Assembly (NCBI GenBank): GCA_001664505.1
Contig: CP011806.1
Location: 4,347,327 to 4,411,326 of the forward strand
DNA from: Acidobacteria bacterium Mor1
Lineage (GTDB): Bacteria > Acidobacteriota > Polarisedimenticolia > Polarisedimenticolales > Polarisedimenticolaceae
Length of the DNA stretch: 64,000 nucleotides
Direction of reading: 5' to 3'
Below the pieces are notes generated by a model that saw only the letters and a list, made by a program, of their open reading frames with translations, was not told where the DNA came from and made no database searches. Shown here in pieces: positions 35,234 through 44,894 of this stretch. A program made the position numbers and the translations under genes. How positions within the stretch are numbered: position 1 is the stretch's first letter; each line of letters starts with the position of its first letter.

Positions 35234-36562
35234 ATGGCGTCGAATGGTGTTCGAGGCCTGCTGGCCATGTTGTGTGTCACGCTGGCCGCTTGCGGAGATT
35301 CAGCGACATCTCCGCAGGAATCCCGCTCTTCCGTCGAGGCCGTGCGCACGGTTGCGCCCGCAAGTTCCTGGGAGTCCTGGTCCGGTCCCAACGGCGATCT
35401 CCGCGTGGCGGGCACGACCCCCATCGTCAAGGAGTTCCCCGAGTGGGGGGCCAAGGAACTTTGGAAGCGGGATGTCGGTGGCGGCTACTCCGGTCTGCTG
35501 CATAGCGCGGGCCGCATTTTTACCGCGTTCCGCGACGGCGATTCCGAGGTGGTGGCTGCACTCTCCGCCGAGGACGGGGAGACGGCTTGGGAGTATCGCT
35601 ACCAACCGACCGCCTATCCCGATATGGAGCACGCCTTCGGAGACGGTCCCAGCGCAACTCCGTTGATCGTCGATGGCCGTCTCTTCATGATCAGCATCGA
35701 CGGGCAGATGCGTTGCTTTGCGACCGGTGACGGAGAGTTGCTCTGGGAACTCGACCTCCATGAGCGCTACGGCCGCCAGACCCGCAAGGAGGAATACGGG
35801 TTCACCGCGCCCCCGATGGCCTACGGCGAGCACCTACTTGTCGCGGTCGGGGGCGAGCAGCACGGCGTGGTGGCACTAGATCCGGCAACCGGCGAGCACC
35901 TCTGGGGCAGCCCGCCCTCGCGGGTCAGCTACGCAGGCCCGGTGATCATCGATGTGGAGGGGCATGACCAGTTCGTCTTCTTCGCGCCCACCGAGGTCAT
36001 CGGGATGAATCCCGGCAACGGCGAGTTTCTCTGGCGCTATCACGTCGAGTCCTGGACCGAGAACAATCTGACCCCTGCCCTGCACCTGGGAGGCCGTCAT
36101 CTCTGGGTCGCCGGACAGCTCGATGCCGGCACCCGCGTGCTGCGTCTGCCCGAGCCGGGCACCACGGGAGATCCGGAGGTGGTCTGGGAGCTGGACAACA
36201 TCAAGCAGGCCCACTGGAGTTCTTTCGTCGACGGTGAGTACGTCTACGGGTCCGTCGGCGGGAACTTCTCTTCGTCGCTGACCGGAATCCACTGGCCCAC
36301 CGGAGAGATCGCCTGGACCTACCGCGGTTTTCACCTGGTCAAGGGAGTGATGGTCGACGAAGTGCTGTATTTCCTCGACGAGAACGGGCAGGTCGGAACA
36401 GCGAGTTTCTCTCCCGAAGGGGTCGAGATCTTCGCGGCCAACCAGCTGCTCGACCGGGTGAGCTGGACCATTCCGATCGTGGTCGACGACGTGCTCTACG
36501 CGCGGAACCAGGAGCGGATTCTGGCAGTCAGTCTGAATCCGGCGGACTACGAGAAATCGTAG
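35234..36562 (+). CDS. PQQ-like beta-propeller lipoprotein
   Basis: 442 residues. Lipobox LAAC puts the lipid on Cys20. Blades have the PQQ-propeller pattern: VAALSAEDGETAWEY, MRCFATGDGELLWEL, VVALDPATGEHLWG, VIGMNPGNGEFLWRY, then GIHWPTGEIAWTY. Quinoprotein catalytic residues are not evident, so it is more likely a scaffold or binding propeller like BamB than a PQQ dehydrogenase. The TonB-dependent receptor starts 13 bases downstream, suggesting an envelope pair. GAGGAG lies upstream of the start. Confidence 0.88.
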   Translation: MASNGVRGLLAMLCVTLAACGDSATSPQESRSSVEAVRTVAPASSWESWSGPNGDLRVAGTTPIVKEFPEWGAKELWKRDVGGGYSGLLHSAGRIFTAFRDGDSEVVAALSAEDGETAWEYRYQPTAYPDMEHAFGDGPSATPLIVDGRLFMISIDGQMRCFATGDGELLWELDLHERYGRQTRKEEYGFTAPPMAYGEHLLVAVGGEQHGVVALDPATGEHLWGSPPSRVSYAGPVIIDVEGHDQFVFFAPTEVIGMNPGNGEFLWRYHVESWTENNLTPALHLGGRHLWVAGQLDAGTRVLRLPEPGTTGDPEVVWELDNIKQAHWSSFVDGEYVYGSVGGNFSSSLTGIHWPTGEIAWTYRGFHLVKGVMVDEVLYFLDENGQVGTASFSPEGVEIFAANQLLDRVSWTIPIVVDDVLYARNQERILAVSLNPADYEKS

Positions 36563-36575
36563 CCGCGCGGCAGCC

Positions 36576-38708
36576 ATGAAACGCAGGCTCGTCCTCCGTC
36601 CCGCACGGGAGCCCTCGAGGAGGTGCCCGCGACGCGGCCGGTTGATGTTCTTGTCGGCGCTGTGGGTCGCGGCCTGGATCGCGGGTGCCGGTCTCTCGAT
36701 GGCGCAGGACTCCGAATCGGCGAAGGCGACCGAAACGAGTAGCGGGTCGCAGCAGGTCTATCCGCGAAGCTTCTTCGATCGTTACTTTCCTCAAACCGCC
36801 CTGGACATCATCGCCCGGGTGCCGGGTTTTTCCCTGGACGCCGGGGACGACCTGCGCGGCTTCGGAGGTGCGGCCGGCAACGTGTTGATCGATGGGGAGC
36901 GCCCCTCGTCAAAGACCGGCGGAGTTGTCGATGCGCTCCGCCGTATCCCGGCCAATCAGGTCGATCGAGTCATCCTCATTCGAGGATCTGCGGGTCTGAG
37001 CGAAGCGGCAGGGCAGGCGGTGGTGGCCAACCTCCTGCGGAGCCAGGGCGGAACCGCCGGGAGCTGGGAGGCGGAGATCGAGCGTGCCGCCGACGGCATC
37101 GTCTATCCCAGTGCCGAGGTGACCCTGGCCCGGGCCGCCGGGCCCTGGCGGACCTCGACCAAACTCAACGGTTTCTGGGAACGGTTTCCCCTGGCGGGGC
37201 CGCGTGTCCGCCGAGACGCCGGCGGCATGTTGCTTTCGAGCCAGTCCGAGGATCGTCCCAGCGTCCTGACGGAGATCTTCGCCTCGTCGGAGGCCGAGCG
37301 CCCCCTGGCCGACGGCACCCTGACGCTGACCGGGCGGTTCGGTAGGAGCGCGTTCCTTCCCGAAACCGATCGGCTGGGCTTCGATGGGCGCTCGCCCGAT
37401 GATTCTCCCGATGAGCGCCTGTTCATCGACTTCGACAGTGTTTTTCTGGAGGGTGAGGTCGGGGTGGATTGGGCGCGCCCCCTGGCGAGCGGATGGTCGC
37501 TCAAGTTGCTCTCGTTGTCCTCGTTTCAGGACCTGGACCAGGAGCAGAAGATCTCCGACGAGCGGCCGGTCGGTAACGAGATCAGCGGCTCGACCTTCCT
37601 TCGCCTGCAGGACTCCTTCGAGACGGTCTTGCGAGCGTCGCTGACTCGCGCGGGCGATGCGGCGGTACGCGCCGAGGTCGGTGGTGAGGTCACCTACAAC
37701 AGTCTCGATTCGCGGCTATCCCTCGAGGTTCGTGACGAGAACGGTGTCGAGATCATCGACCTCCCCACCGCTGATGTGCTGGTGGAGGAGCTACGGGGAG
37801 AGGCGTACACCAACTTGATCTGGCCCGCCTCGGAGAATTGGTCGGTTGAGACCGGGCTGGCCGCGGAGGTGTCGGAGATCTCGGTCTCCGGCGACGCCGA
37901 CAATCGTCAGAGCTTCCTGTTTCTCAAGCCCTTCGCGACTTTCATTCTCAATGCCCGTCCGGGGACCCAGTTCCGTTTCGGGGTGCGCCACCGGGTCGGC
38001 CAGCTCAGCTTCTCCGATTTCGCCGCCTCCGCTTCTGCCGAGGATGATCGTGTCCTGGCGGGCAACCCCGAGTTGGCTCCGGAGCAGACGACCCGCGCGT
38101 CCTTCGTCGCCGATTTTCGCAGGGAGGGTCGGCTGGCGTTGAACGTCGAGCTGTTCCACGAGTGGCGCAGCGACCTGATCGAACAGATTGAGTTGAGCCC
38201 CGGGTCTTTCGGTGCCGCCAACGCGGGGGACGGTCGCGGCTGGGGCGGCAAGGTCGACACGAGCATCTTCCTCGCACCGTGGATTCCGGGAGGGCTGATC
38301 GAGGTCGAGGCCGAGGTGCGCGACGCTTCGTTCCTCGATCCGCTCACGGGGCGACGCCGTCAGATTTCCGGGACCACATCGCCGACGGTTCTGGCCGAGT
38401 TCCGGCAGGACCTGCCTCAGCGGGGATTCGCCTGGGGGCTCTCGTATCGAGCGGCCGCCGAGAGCGAGTTCTACTTCGCCGACGAGGAGAGTCTTTCGCG
38501 AAGCGGGGAGAGTTGGGGTGGCTTCGTCGAGACGAACCGCCTTCGAGGAGTGAGACTGCGTCTGTCGCTGGCCGATGTAGGCGGCCGAGACTTCTCTCGT
38601 GTTCGTCGATTCTTCGAGCCGAGCCGCAGCGGAGACTTCGCCGGTTCGGAGGCCATCGATCGGAGTCGAGGCGAATTCATCACCCTGACGCTGACCCGAC
38701 AGTTCTGA
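36576..38708 (+). CDS. TonB-dependent outer-membrane receptor
   Basis: 710 residues. After a long N-terminus and signal peptide (FLSALWVAAWIAGAGLSMAQ; the ATG at 36645 is an alternative start) comes a plug domain, ALDIIARVPGFSLDAG followed by NVLIDGERPSSKTGG and VDRVILIRGSAG. The rest is an outer-membrane beta-barrel with alternating strands and a terminal aromatic residue (LTLTRQF). No clear TonB box can be picked out. The ligand is not known; the coupled PQQ-propeller lipoprotein may help at the same membrane. Confidence 0.85.
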   Translation: MKRRLVLRPAREPSRRCPRRGRLMFLSALWVAAWIAGAGLSMAQDSESAKATETSSGSQQVYPRSFFDRYFPQTALDIIARVPGFSLDAGDDLRGFGGAAGNVLIDGERPSSKTGGVVDALRRIPANQVDRVILIRGSAGLSEAAGQAVVANLLRSQGGTAGSWEAEIERAADGIVYPSAEVTLARAAGPWRTSTKLNGFWERFPLAGPRVRRDAGGMLLSSQSEDRPSVLTEIFASSEAERPLADGTLTLTGRFGRSAFLPETDRLGFDGRSPDDSPDERLFIDFDSVFLEGEVGVDWARPLASGWSLKLLSLSSFQDLDQEQKISDERPVGNEISGSTFLRLQDSFETVLRASLTRAGDAAVRAEVGGEVTYNSLDSRLSLEVRDENGVEIIDLPTADVLVEELRGEAYTNLIWPASENWSVETGLAAEVSEISVSGDADNRQSFLFLKPFATFILNARPGTQFRFGVRHRVGQLSFSDFAASASAEDDRVLAGNPELAPEQTTRASFVADFRREGRLALNVELFHEWRSDLIEQIELSPGSFGAANAGDGRGWGGKVDTSIFLAPWIPGGLIEVEAEVRDASFLDPLTGRRRQISGTTSPTVLAEFRQDLPQRGFAWGLSYRAAAESEFYFADEESLSRSGESWGGFVETNRLRGVRLRLSLADVGGRDFSRVRRFFEPSRSGDFAGSEAIDRSRGEFITLTLTRQF

Positions 38709-38755
38709 TCTCTCGGGGGCCGGTGAGGCCGGGCGCCGCCGCCTTCGGCAGGGGA

Positions 38756-39277
38756 TCAGCGGCAGGCTACGCAGCAGCAGCGGTTGCCGACATGAGCGGC
38801 GATCAGGGTCGCGCCTCCGAGCAGGCTGAGGATGCTGGCCGGAGGGAACTCGAGCGACCATTCGCCGGTCTCCTGATCGACCTCGGGGCGCGGGCAACAG
38901 CTTCCGCAACCTTCCTTGGGGGCCGATGCTTCGGCGGCTTCGGTCGCCACGGTGATCTCGGCGGCCGACGCCCCCGGCGTCAACCACGGAAGAATCGCGG
39001 CAATCGCCACCAGGGTGACCCCGACGATTCCCAGGATCACGATGCGCCGCTGCCGATGGCGCGCGAAGCCGCGAAGAAGCGCCACGGCCGCGACCGGCAT
39101 CACGAGGGCGGCGATGGAGACGTGGGAAATCGGGTTTGCCCACCAGCCTCCCAGCATCGGGCTGACGATGACCACCAGAGGGGCAAGGGCACAGTGCAGT
39201 GCGCAAACGACCGAGGCGATGATGCCGATCCGGTCCAGGGAGCCGCCGGCGCCGTTCAATTTTCCGAGGAGTGACAT
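38756..39277 (-). CDS. MerC-domain membrane protein
   Basis: 173 residues with four membrane segments. The first has the MerC metal motif (CALHC, Cys25 and Cys29) in IGIIASVVCALHCALAPLV. MerC proteins carry mercuric or related ions across the inner membrane. Two extra Cys clusters, GCGSCC (about 122-127) and CCCVAC at the very end, suggest added metal binding. No MerR, MerA or other metal-resistance gene is adjacent. It converges with the TonB receptor gene (47-base gap). Confidence 0.85.
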   Translation of the reverse strand: MSLLGKLNGAGGSLDRIGIIASVVCALHCALAPLVVIVSPMLGGWWANPISHVSIAALVMPVAAVALLRGFARHRQRRIVILGIVGVTLVAIAAILPWLTPGASAAEITVATEAAEASAPKEGCGSCCPRPEVDQETGEWSLEFPPASILSLLGGATLIAAHVGNRCCCVACR

Positions 39278-39416
39278 GATCCCGCTTTCATTGACAGCCC
39301 GAAGATATCTCGGGGATGCATAGAGCTACTATAGACAAGTGCCGGTGAAACGCTCTGGGTTCCACTGGTGGTCTATTTCGAGCAAGTTCGCGACCGATGG
39401 TGTAGGAGGGGGAGTC

Positions 39417-39881
39417 GTGAGGGACCATGAGGATCTGAAGGCCGGTCGGTTCGCACCGCCGGAGACCCGGCGTGTGATCCGGGCCTTCGGCGACGAGATC
39501 CACCTCCACCTGGGGAAGGCGGAGACCGGCGGACAGTTCAGCCTGTGGACCAACGTGACGCCGCCGGGCGGCGGGCCTCCGCCGCACTATCACCTTCACG
39601 AAGACGAGCTCTTTCTGCCCCTCGAGGGGCGCGCGTCCTTCCTCCACGGCGACGCATGGCATGAGGTCGAGCCCGGCACGACGGTCTACATGCCGCGGGG
39701 CACGGTCCACACCTTCAAGAATGTCGGCGACACTCCGCTCCGGTTGCTGATTCAAACCATGCCGGGAGGGTTCGAGGAGTTCTTCGATCGCTGCGCGGTG
39801 GAGTTCGCCGGTGGCGGCCCGCCGGATTTCGGGAAGATCGTCGAGATCAGTGCGGAGTTTGGGGTCTACTACCCGACCTAG
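39417..39881 (+). CDS. Cupin-domain protein
   Basis: 154 residues. GTG 39417 is chosen because GGAGGGGGA sits just upstream; an upstream GTG at 39339 would add 26 residues without support. Cupin motif 1 (PPHYHLHEDELFLPLEG) provides His ligands at 57, 59 and 61 and a Glu; motif 2 (YMPRGTVHTFKN) gives His98. A single-domain metal cupin in the cytosol; a dioxygenase or isomerase role is possible but the substrate is unknown. Stands alone. Confidence 0.88.
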   Translation: MRDHEDLKAGRFAPPETRRVIRAFGDEIHLHLGKAETGGQFSLWTNVTPPGGGPPPHYHLHEDELFLPLEGRASFLHGDAWHEVEPGTTVYMPRGTVHTFKNVGDTPLRLLIQTMPGGFEEFFDRCAVEFAGGGPPDFGKIVEISAEFGVYYPT

Positions 39882-40072
39882 CCAGTGCACCACGTGGCGG
39901 TCCGGCTTGCTGTGCCGGCGGCCGGCCCCTCTATGAATGGCTGACGACGTCGAACCGAAGCGTCCTGCCCGTGGGACACATCGGGTCTATTGACGGACGA
40001 ACCACGCTCGAAGGCGGTTCATGCGTCTGTATCGCAGTAAACTCTCTCCAGATGCAAGTCACGGAGGGGTTC

Positions 40073-43000
40073 ATGCGCACAGTGCTCGTCTACATGGTCG
40101 CCATGGTTTTCGCCGCGTCGGTCGCGGGACTGAACGCGCGGGAGACGTCGAGCGCCCTGACGTTCAGTCAGCGCGTGAGCGCGCAGAAGGCGATCGAATC
40201 GGTCTACTGGGATCAACGGAGTTGGCCCGCCGAGAACGTGCGGAAGAAGCCACCTCTGGCGGAGGTTCTCCCGGACGAAGCGATCGCCGACAAGGTGCGC
40301 GACTACCTGCGCAAGACGCGCTTGCTGCGCGAGCGCTGGGGGCTCGAGGTATCCGCCGAGATGTTGCAGGCGGAAGTCGACCGCATGAGCGCGTCGACCC
40401 GGTCTCCTGAGACGTTGAGGAAGCTGTTCGGTGCTCTCGGAGACGATCCGCAGCTGATCGCAGAAACCCTGGGATGGCAGACCCTGGTCGATCGTCTCGT
40501 TCGCAATCGCTACGCGACGGACAGGGCAATCCACCGGCAAACACGGCAAAGAGCCCAGGACGCTTTGCAACGCCTCCACATTCCGGAAGACTCGGAGAAG
40601 AGTGCGGGGCGCCATGTTCGTCGGAGCTGGCTGCTGGGCGTCGGCCCGCCGGGTGACGAGCCGCAACGATACGACTCGCGCCTCGGCTATGTGCAATACC
40701 TCAGCCCTGATGCTTGGGAGACGGAGCGTCCGGCGTGGGCGTCGCCGATGGCCAAGGCCGACGGGACCTGGAGCGCGCTGCGCCAGGATAGAGATGGTTT
40801 CTGGGCCTATGCGTTGGTTACCGCCGAGGTCGATCGGGTTACCGCCGACGTCGTCCGTTGGCCGAAGCAGCCGTTCGACGCCTGGTGGCCCGAGGTGCGA
40901 TCGGCCGTCGGGGTTCGGGTCCAAGGCCTTGTCGGCGCAGAATACTCGCTTCCCGAAGTTGAATCGGGCACGGCCTGCTCTCCCGAGGACACATGGCAGC
41001 GTATGGGCGCCTATTCCTGGCTCAGCAGTGATGCGACCGCGGTCTGGACCGGCAGCGAGATGCTGATCTGGGGCGGGACTGCCGAGGTCGAGGTCGGGGG
41101 CCGTTACAACCCTGCGACGGATAGCTGGCGGGCGATGTCGTCCCTCAACGCTCCGGGGGGGCGCATCAACCACACCGCGGTCTGGACCGGGAGCGAGATG
41201 ATCGTCTGGGGCGGACGTCGAGTACTCCAGCGTCTCAGTGATGGGGGGCGATACAACCCGACGACCGACACCTGGGCCCCGACTGCTTATTCATTCGATG
41301 CGAGAGCGCGAGAGGACCACACCGCGGTCTGGACCGGCAGTGAGATGGTCATCTGGGGTGGGTTGAGCGAGTTCCTTTTCTTTCTGAGCTCTGGAAACGC
41401 CTACGACCCGGCCAGCGATACGTGGCGCAACATCGGTGGGGGCCCGTTGCCCGCTCGGCGCCATCATGCCGCCGCCTGGACCGGGAGCGAGATGATCATC
41501 TGGGGAGGAAGGGGGAGTTCGATTTACGGCGACGGAGCGGCCTGGAATCCCTCGACCCTGCAGTGGCGGTCCATATCCACGGTAGGGGCGCCGTCGCCGA
41601 GCTACGGCCACACTGCAGTATGGACCGGGAGCACCGTGGTTTTCTGGGGAGGCGGTGCGAACGCCTACTACACGCCGTCCAACGACACCTGGTTCCCGAT
41701 ACCGACAGACGACGCCCCACCCCAACGGCGTGGGCACTCGGCGCACTGGACCGGGTCCTACATGATCGTGTGGGGCGGCGAAAACAGTATCGAAGTGAAT
41801 AGCGGTGGACGTTTGTACCCGTCGTTCTCGCTCTGGCTGCCGCTCCCCGCCGAGAACGCGCCGATGCGACGTTCGATGCACGTCTCGGTCTGGACAGGGT
41901 CCGAGTTCATCGTGGTCGGTGGCACGGCGCGCGAGAATCCCGGCGACGATCCCGAGTTTGTCGACGAAGGGGCCCGTTGGAGTGCCCTGACCGATGCGTG
42001 GACGCCGATCGCGGCCCCGGTCGAGATGGACCAGCAGAGGGCCGGTCACACGGCGACCTGGACCGGAGCCGAAATGCTGCTCTGGGGTGGTCGCAATCCG
42101 GATCAGGAACTGGACTCCGGAGGACGCTACGACCCGGCGTTGAACACCTGGACCCAGACGAGCCTCGTCGGCGCTCCCGCTCCACGTATCGACCACACCG
42201 CGACCTGGACCGGGGCGGGGATGGTTGTCTGGGGTGGCAGCTCGGGCTCGGTGCCGATGGCGGACGGTGCGATCTACGATCCGGCCCTCGACGCCTGGAC
42301 GCCGATTTCTCCGGTGTCCGCTCCGCAAGCGCGCAGCATGCACACCGCCGTCTGGACCGGTTCGGAGGTTGCGGTCTGGGGTGGAGACAACGGTTCGACT
42401 ACCCTCGGCGACGGCGGTCGGTACGACCCTACCGCCGACGATTGGGCCGCGATCAACAGTGTCGACGCTCCCGAGCCGAGAGTCTCCCACACCGCCGAGT
42501 GGTCGGGGAGTGAGATGCTGATTTGGGGCGGACAGGGCCTGGGCGGAGACCTTGCCGACGGTAGCCGCTACGACCCGACGATCGACGCCTGGGTGGGGAT
42601 GCAATCCACCGGTGCTCCGGCCCCGCGCTCGGAGCAGGTCTCTGCATGGACGGGGTCCGAACTTTTGATCTGGGAGGGCACGGCCGCCGGTGGCGGTCGC
42701 TACGATCCGCTGACGGATTCTTGGACGGGGATGCAGGTCTGCGGCGGAGACACCGGACCCGACCTGGCGGCTGTCTGGAGCGGCAGCGAGTTCATCGTCT
42801 GGGGAGAATCACCGACCGAGGTCGGTCCGGGCAGCCGCTACGATCCGGTCACCGATCGCTGGCGGCCTACCTCGGCGGAGAATGCACCGAAGGGGCGGGA
42901 GAATCCGACGGCGGTGTGGACCGGAAGCGAGATGTTGGTCTGGGGCGGAGAACCTCCCTGGTACAACGAGGGCGGGCGCTACTGTCCGGGCCCGCGCAGC

Positions 43001-43450
43001 GGCGACACGGATTTGGACGGTCTACCCGACAGCCTCGACAACTGCGTTCTCGAGGACAACCCGTGCCAGGAGAACGCCGACGGTGACGAGCGCGGAGATA
43101 TCTGCGACTGCCTACCCCTCGATGAACAGTTCTGGGCCGTGCCCGGTGCCGCGACCGAACTCATGTTGAGCGGCAGCGACACGACCACCCTGACTTGGGA
43201 GGTTCCCGCTCCGGGGAGTTGGGAGAACCTGATCGTCGCCGAGGCCCTCCGTGCCGATGCCCCCTCGGGCTTCGATCAGCCCGAGATCTGCATCCCGCAG
43301 ACTTTCGGGCAGAACGAGGCGATCGATTCCGCTGTTCCACTCCCGGGGCAGGGCTTCTACTACGTGATTCGCCTGGAAAACGATTGTGGAGACAATACCG
43401 GCGTCGACGGCTCCGGAGATCCGCGGCCGAGCGGTGTCTGTCCTGACTGA
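40073..43450 (+). CDS. Exported Kelch protein with SurA-like N-terminus, calcium motif and the shared C-terminal module
   Basis: 1125 residues. ATG 40073 is preferred since GGAGGGG lies just before it and the signal peptide (VYMVAMVFAASVAG) then starts correctly. Residues 25-175 are helical and resemble the N-terminal chaperone part of SurA/parvulin-type proteins (SQRVSAQKAIESVYW, LAEVLPDEAIADKVRDYL). Residues about 306-970 are a long run of Kelch-like units marked by HTAVWTGSEMIVWGG and GGRYDPxTDxW, about 13 in all, enough for two propellers. A thrombospondin-3 motif (DTDLDGLPDSLDNC) follows, then the FN3-like module (1027-1125: PLPGQGFYYVIRLENDCG, final GVCPD). Confidence 0.92.
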   Translation: MRTVLVYMVAMVFAASVAGLNARETSSALTFSQRVSAQKAIESVYWDQRSWPAENVRKKPPLAEVLPDEAIADKVRDYLRKTRLLRERWGLEVSAEMLQAEVDRMSASTRSPETLRKLFGALGDDPQLIAETLGWQTLVDRLVRNRYATDRAIHRQTRQRAQDALQRLHIPEDSEKSAGRHVRRSWLLGVGPPGDEPQRYDSRLGYVQYLSPDAWETERPAWASPMAKADGTWSALRQDRDGFWAYALVTAEVDRVTADVVRWPKQPFDAWWPEVRSAVGVRVQGLVGAEYSLPEVESGTACSPEDTWQRMGAYSWLSSDATAVWTGSEMLIWGGTAEVEVGGRYNPATDSWRAMSSLNAPGGRINHTAVWTGSEMIVWGGRRVLQRLSDGGRYNPTTDTWAPTAYSFDARAREDHTAVWTGSEMVIWGGLSEFLFFLSSGNAYDPASDTWRNIGGGPLPARRHHAAAWTGSEMIIWGGRGSSIYGDGAAWNPSTLQWRSISTVGAPSPSYGHTAVWTGSTVVFWGGGANAYYTPSNDTWFPIPTDDAPPQRRGHSAHWTGSYMIVWGGENSIEVNSGGRLYPSFSLWLPLPAENAPMRRSMHVSVWTGSEFIVVGGTARENPGDDPEFVDEGARWSALTDAWTPIAAPVEMDQQRAGHTATWTGAEMLLWGGRNPDQELDSGGRYDPALNTWTQTSLVGAPAPRIDHTATWTGAGMVVWGGSSGSVPMADGAIYDPALDAWTPISPVSAPQARSMHTAVWTGSEVAVWGGDNGSTTLGDGGRYDPTADDWAAINSVDAPEPRVSHTAEWSGSEMLIWGGQGLGGDLADGSRYDPTIDAWVGMQSTGAPAPRSEQVSAWTGSELLIWEGTAAGGGRYDPLTDSWTGMQVCGGDTGPDLAAVWSGSEFIVWGESPTEVGPGSRYDPVTDRWRPTSAENAPKGRENPTAVWTGSEMLVWGGEPPWYNEGGRYCPGPRSGDTDLDGLPDSLDNCVLEDNPCQENADGDERGDICDCLPLDEQFWAVPGAATELMLSGSDTTTLTWEVPAPGSWENLIVAEALRADAPSGFDQPEICIPQTFGQNEAIDSAVPLPGQGFYYVIRLENDCGDNTGVDGSGDPRPSGVCPD

Positions 43451-43458
43451 CCGGCCGG

Positions 43459-44184
43459 CTATCCGCGCCCCAGCTTGCGCAGCATGTTCCGGGCCTGAAG
43501 CGATCGCCTGAAGTTGCGGCGCTTGAGGAAGCGCGGGGCTTGCCTGTGATCCTCCAGCGCCTCTTCCAGCACCGTCCGCGCCTGCTCTGGTCGTATCGCC
43601 TCGATCAGGTAGTGGGCGTACTCGATCTGGTGGGACAATCTCGGGTTTCCCCGGACGAGACGGTCCAGCGAGGCGAGCGCTTCCTCCTGTCGCCCCGCAT
43701 GGAACAGAGCGTGGGCCAGGTGAATCCAGGCGTCGTAGTCGAGGAAGGTACGATCGATCTCGTGCAGGCGTTCGAGGGTCAGGACGGCACCGTCGAAGTC
43801 CTCGAGGCCGATCTGAGTGCGTCCCATGCCGAACAGGGCGTCCTTGTCATCGGGATAGGTTTCGAGGACCTCCCGAAACAGGTTGGAGGCCTCTCCCAGC
43901 TCTCCGTCGCGGACGAGCCCATCTCCCAGCGCCAACCGGGTCTCGAGGCAGGGGCGCCGCTCGTAGCGAGCCAGCAGTTCCTTCGTCTTCGGCGGCCGCC
44001 GGTAGCGCTCGCGCAGGCTGTCCAGGTCGAAGTCCTTGACCTTGATCATGAAGAAGTAGATCAGGTCGCCGAAGGGCACGAAGGCGATGATCATGATCCA
44101 GAAGTAGGGTTCGCGCCGCCGGATGGCGTCGACCAGCATCCAGATCTTGAAGACCAGCCAGAGGATGGGAATGATTCGGATCAT
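43459..44184 (-). CDS. Membrane protein with PLDc_N-like head and TPR tail
   Basis: 241 residues. Two N-terminal membrane helices (IIPILWLVFKIWMLVDAI, YFWIMIIAFVPFGDLIYFF) resemble the PLDc_N domain. From residue 85 on are TPR-like helices (LGEASNLFREVLETYPDDKDA, GRQEEALASLDRLV), so a membrane-tethered protein-binding scaffold. It ends eight bases from the convergent Kelch gene and is divergent from the AHH nuclease. No function can be assigned. Confidence 0.85.
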   Translation of the reverse strand: MIRIIPILWLVFKIWMLVDAIRRREPYFWIMIIAFVPFGDLIYFFMIKVKDFDLDSLRERYRRPPKTKELLARYERRPCLETRLALGDGLVRDGELGEASNLFREVLETYPDDKDALFGMGRTQIGLEDFDGAVLTLERLHEIDRTFLDYDAWIHLAHALFHAGRQEEALASLDRLVRGNPRLSHQIEYAHYLIEAIRPEQARTVLEEALEDHRQAPRFLKRRNFRRSLQARNMLRKLGRG

Positions 44185-44298
44185 GCATCACTTGCGCAGC
44201 AGGTTGACGATTCGGCGCATTGTCTCACGGTCGCTCGCTTCGGGGTAGAATCCACAGAGGAGGTCGGCCGCAACACGCCCTCGATCACGGAGACCGCC

Positions 44299-44748
44299 AT
44301 GCAACTTCCCGAAGGTACCCATCGCATCACCGATACGCTCAAGGAACGTTTGAGCACCAGCCACTCCGACGCAGCGATCCTCGGCGCCGCTCTGGAGCGC
44401 GACGGCATGCCCGAACTGCCGCTCCACGAAGCGCACCACATCGTGCCCTCCAAGGGAGGCGGCGCCGACGGTGAGCGGGCGCGCCGCATCCTCGAACGCT
44501 GCGCCATCGGCCTGAACGAGTCGGACAACGGAATCTGGCTGCCCCGCACCAGCCACAGCAGTCGCGCCGGAGGGGTGGTGGTGCGCTCGGATGCGGCGAC
44601 CAGTCATGACAACGTCCACACCGAGGTCTACTTCCGCGAGGTGGCCGATCGCCTGACCATCGCCGAGCAGCAGGGCGGCGAGGACCGGGTACGGGCCGAA
44701 CTGAACCTGATTCGCCGACAGCTCCACGAGGGCACCTTCGCCCACTAG
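44299..44748 (+). CDS. Stand-alone AHH-family (HNH/endonuclease VII fold) nuclease
   Basis: 149 residues from ATG 44299 (GGAGA upstream); the reading frame extends further 5' but without homology. The AHH signature is complete: AHHIVP at 45-50, the helix RARRILERCAIGLNESDNGIWLP (60-82) and HTEVYF at 107. AHH domains are metal-dependent nucleases usually found as C-terminal toxin tips of RHS and contact-dependent effectors. Here the domain stands alone with no signal peptide, trafficking domain or obvious immunity gene. It may be an orphan effector, a defence nuclease or a solo toxin. TAGAAT at 44246-44251 is a possible -10. Downstream is a SlyD-type isomerase with its own ribosome site. Confidence 0.85.
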   Translation: MQLPEGTHRITDTLKERLSTSHSDAAILGAALERDGMPELPLHEAHHIVPSKGGGADGERARRILERCAIGLNESDNGIWLPRTSHSSRAGGVVVRSDAATSHDNVHTEVYFREVADRLTIAEQQGGEDRVRAELNLIRRQLHEGTFAH

Positions 44749-44894
44749 AGATGGGCTCGGGGCCCGAGAAAGGGCAGATCGACGCGATCTGCCGGACCGG
44801 ACAAGCGGAGAAACCCAAGGACCGCTACCCTTGTGACGCCCTGCCGTCTGGCTGGCCGCTTTCGTGCCCCGGGCGAGGCTCACAAGGAGAAACC

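Noticed and set aside
43540-44298. Extended N-terminus of the AHH gene back to 43540
   Set aside because: It lies antisense to a TPR gene and has no homology; ATG 44299 with GGAGA begins the conserved part.
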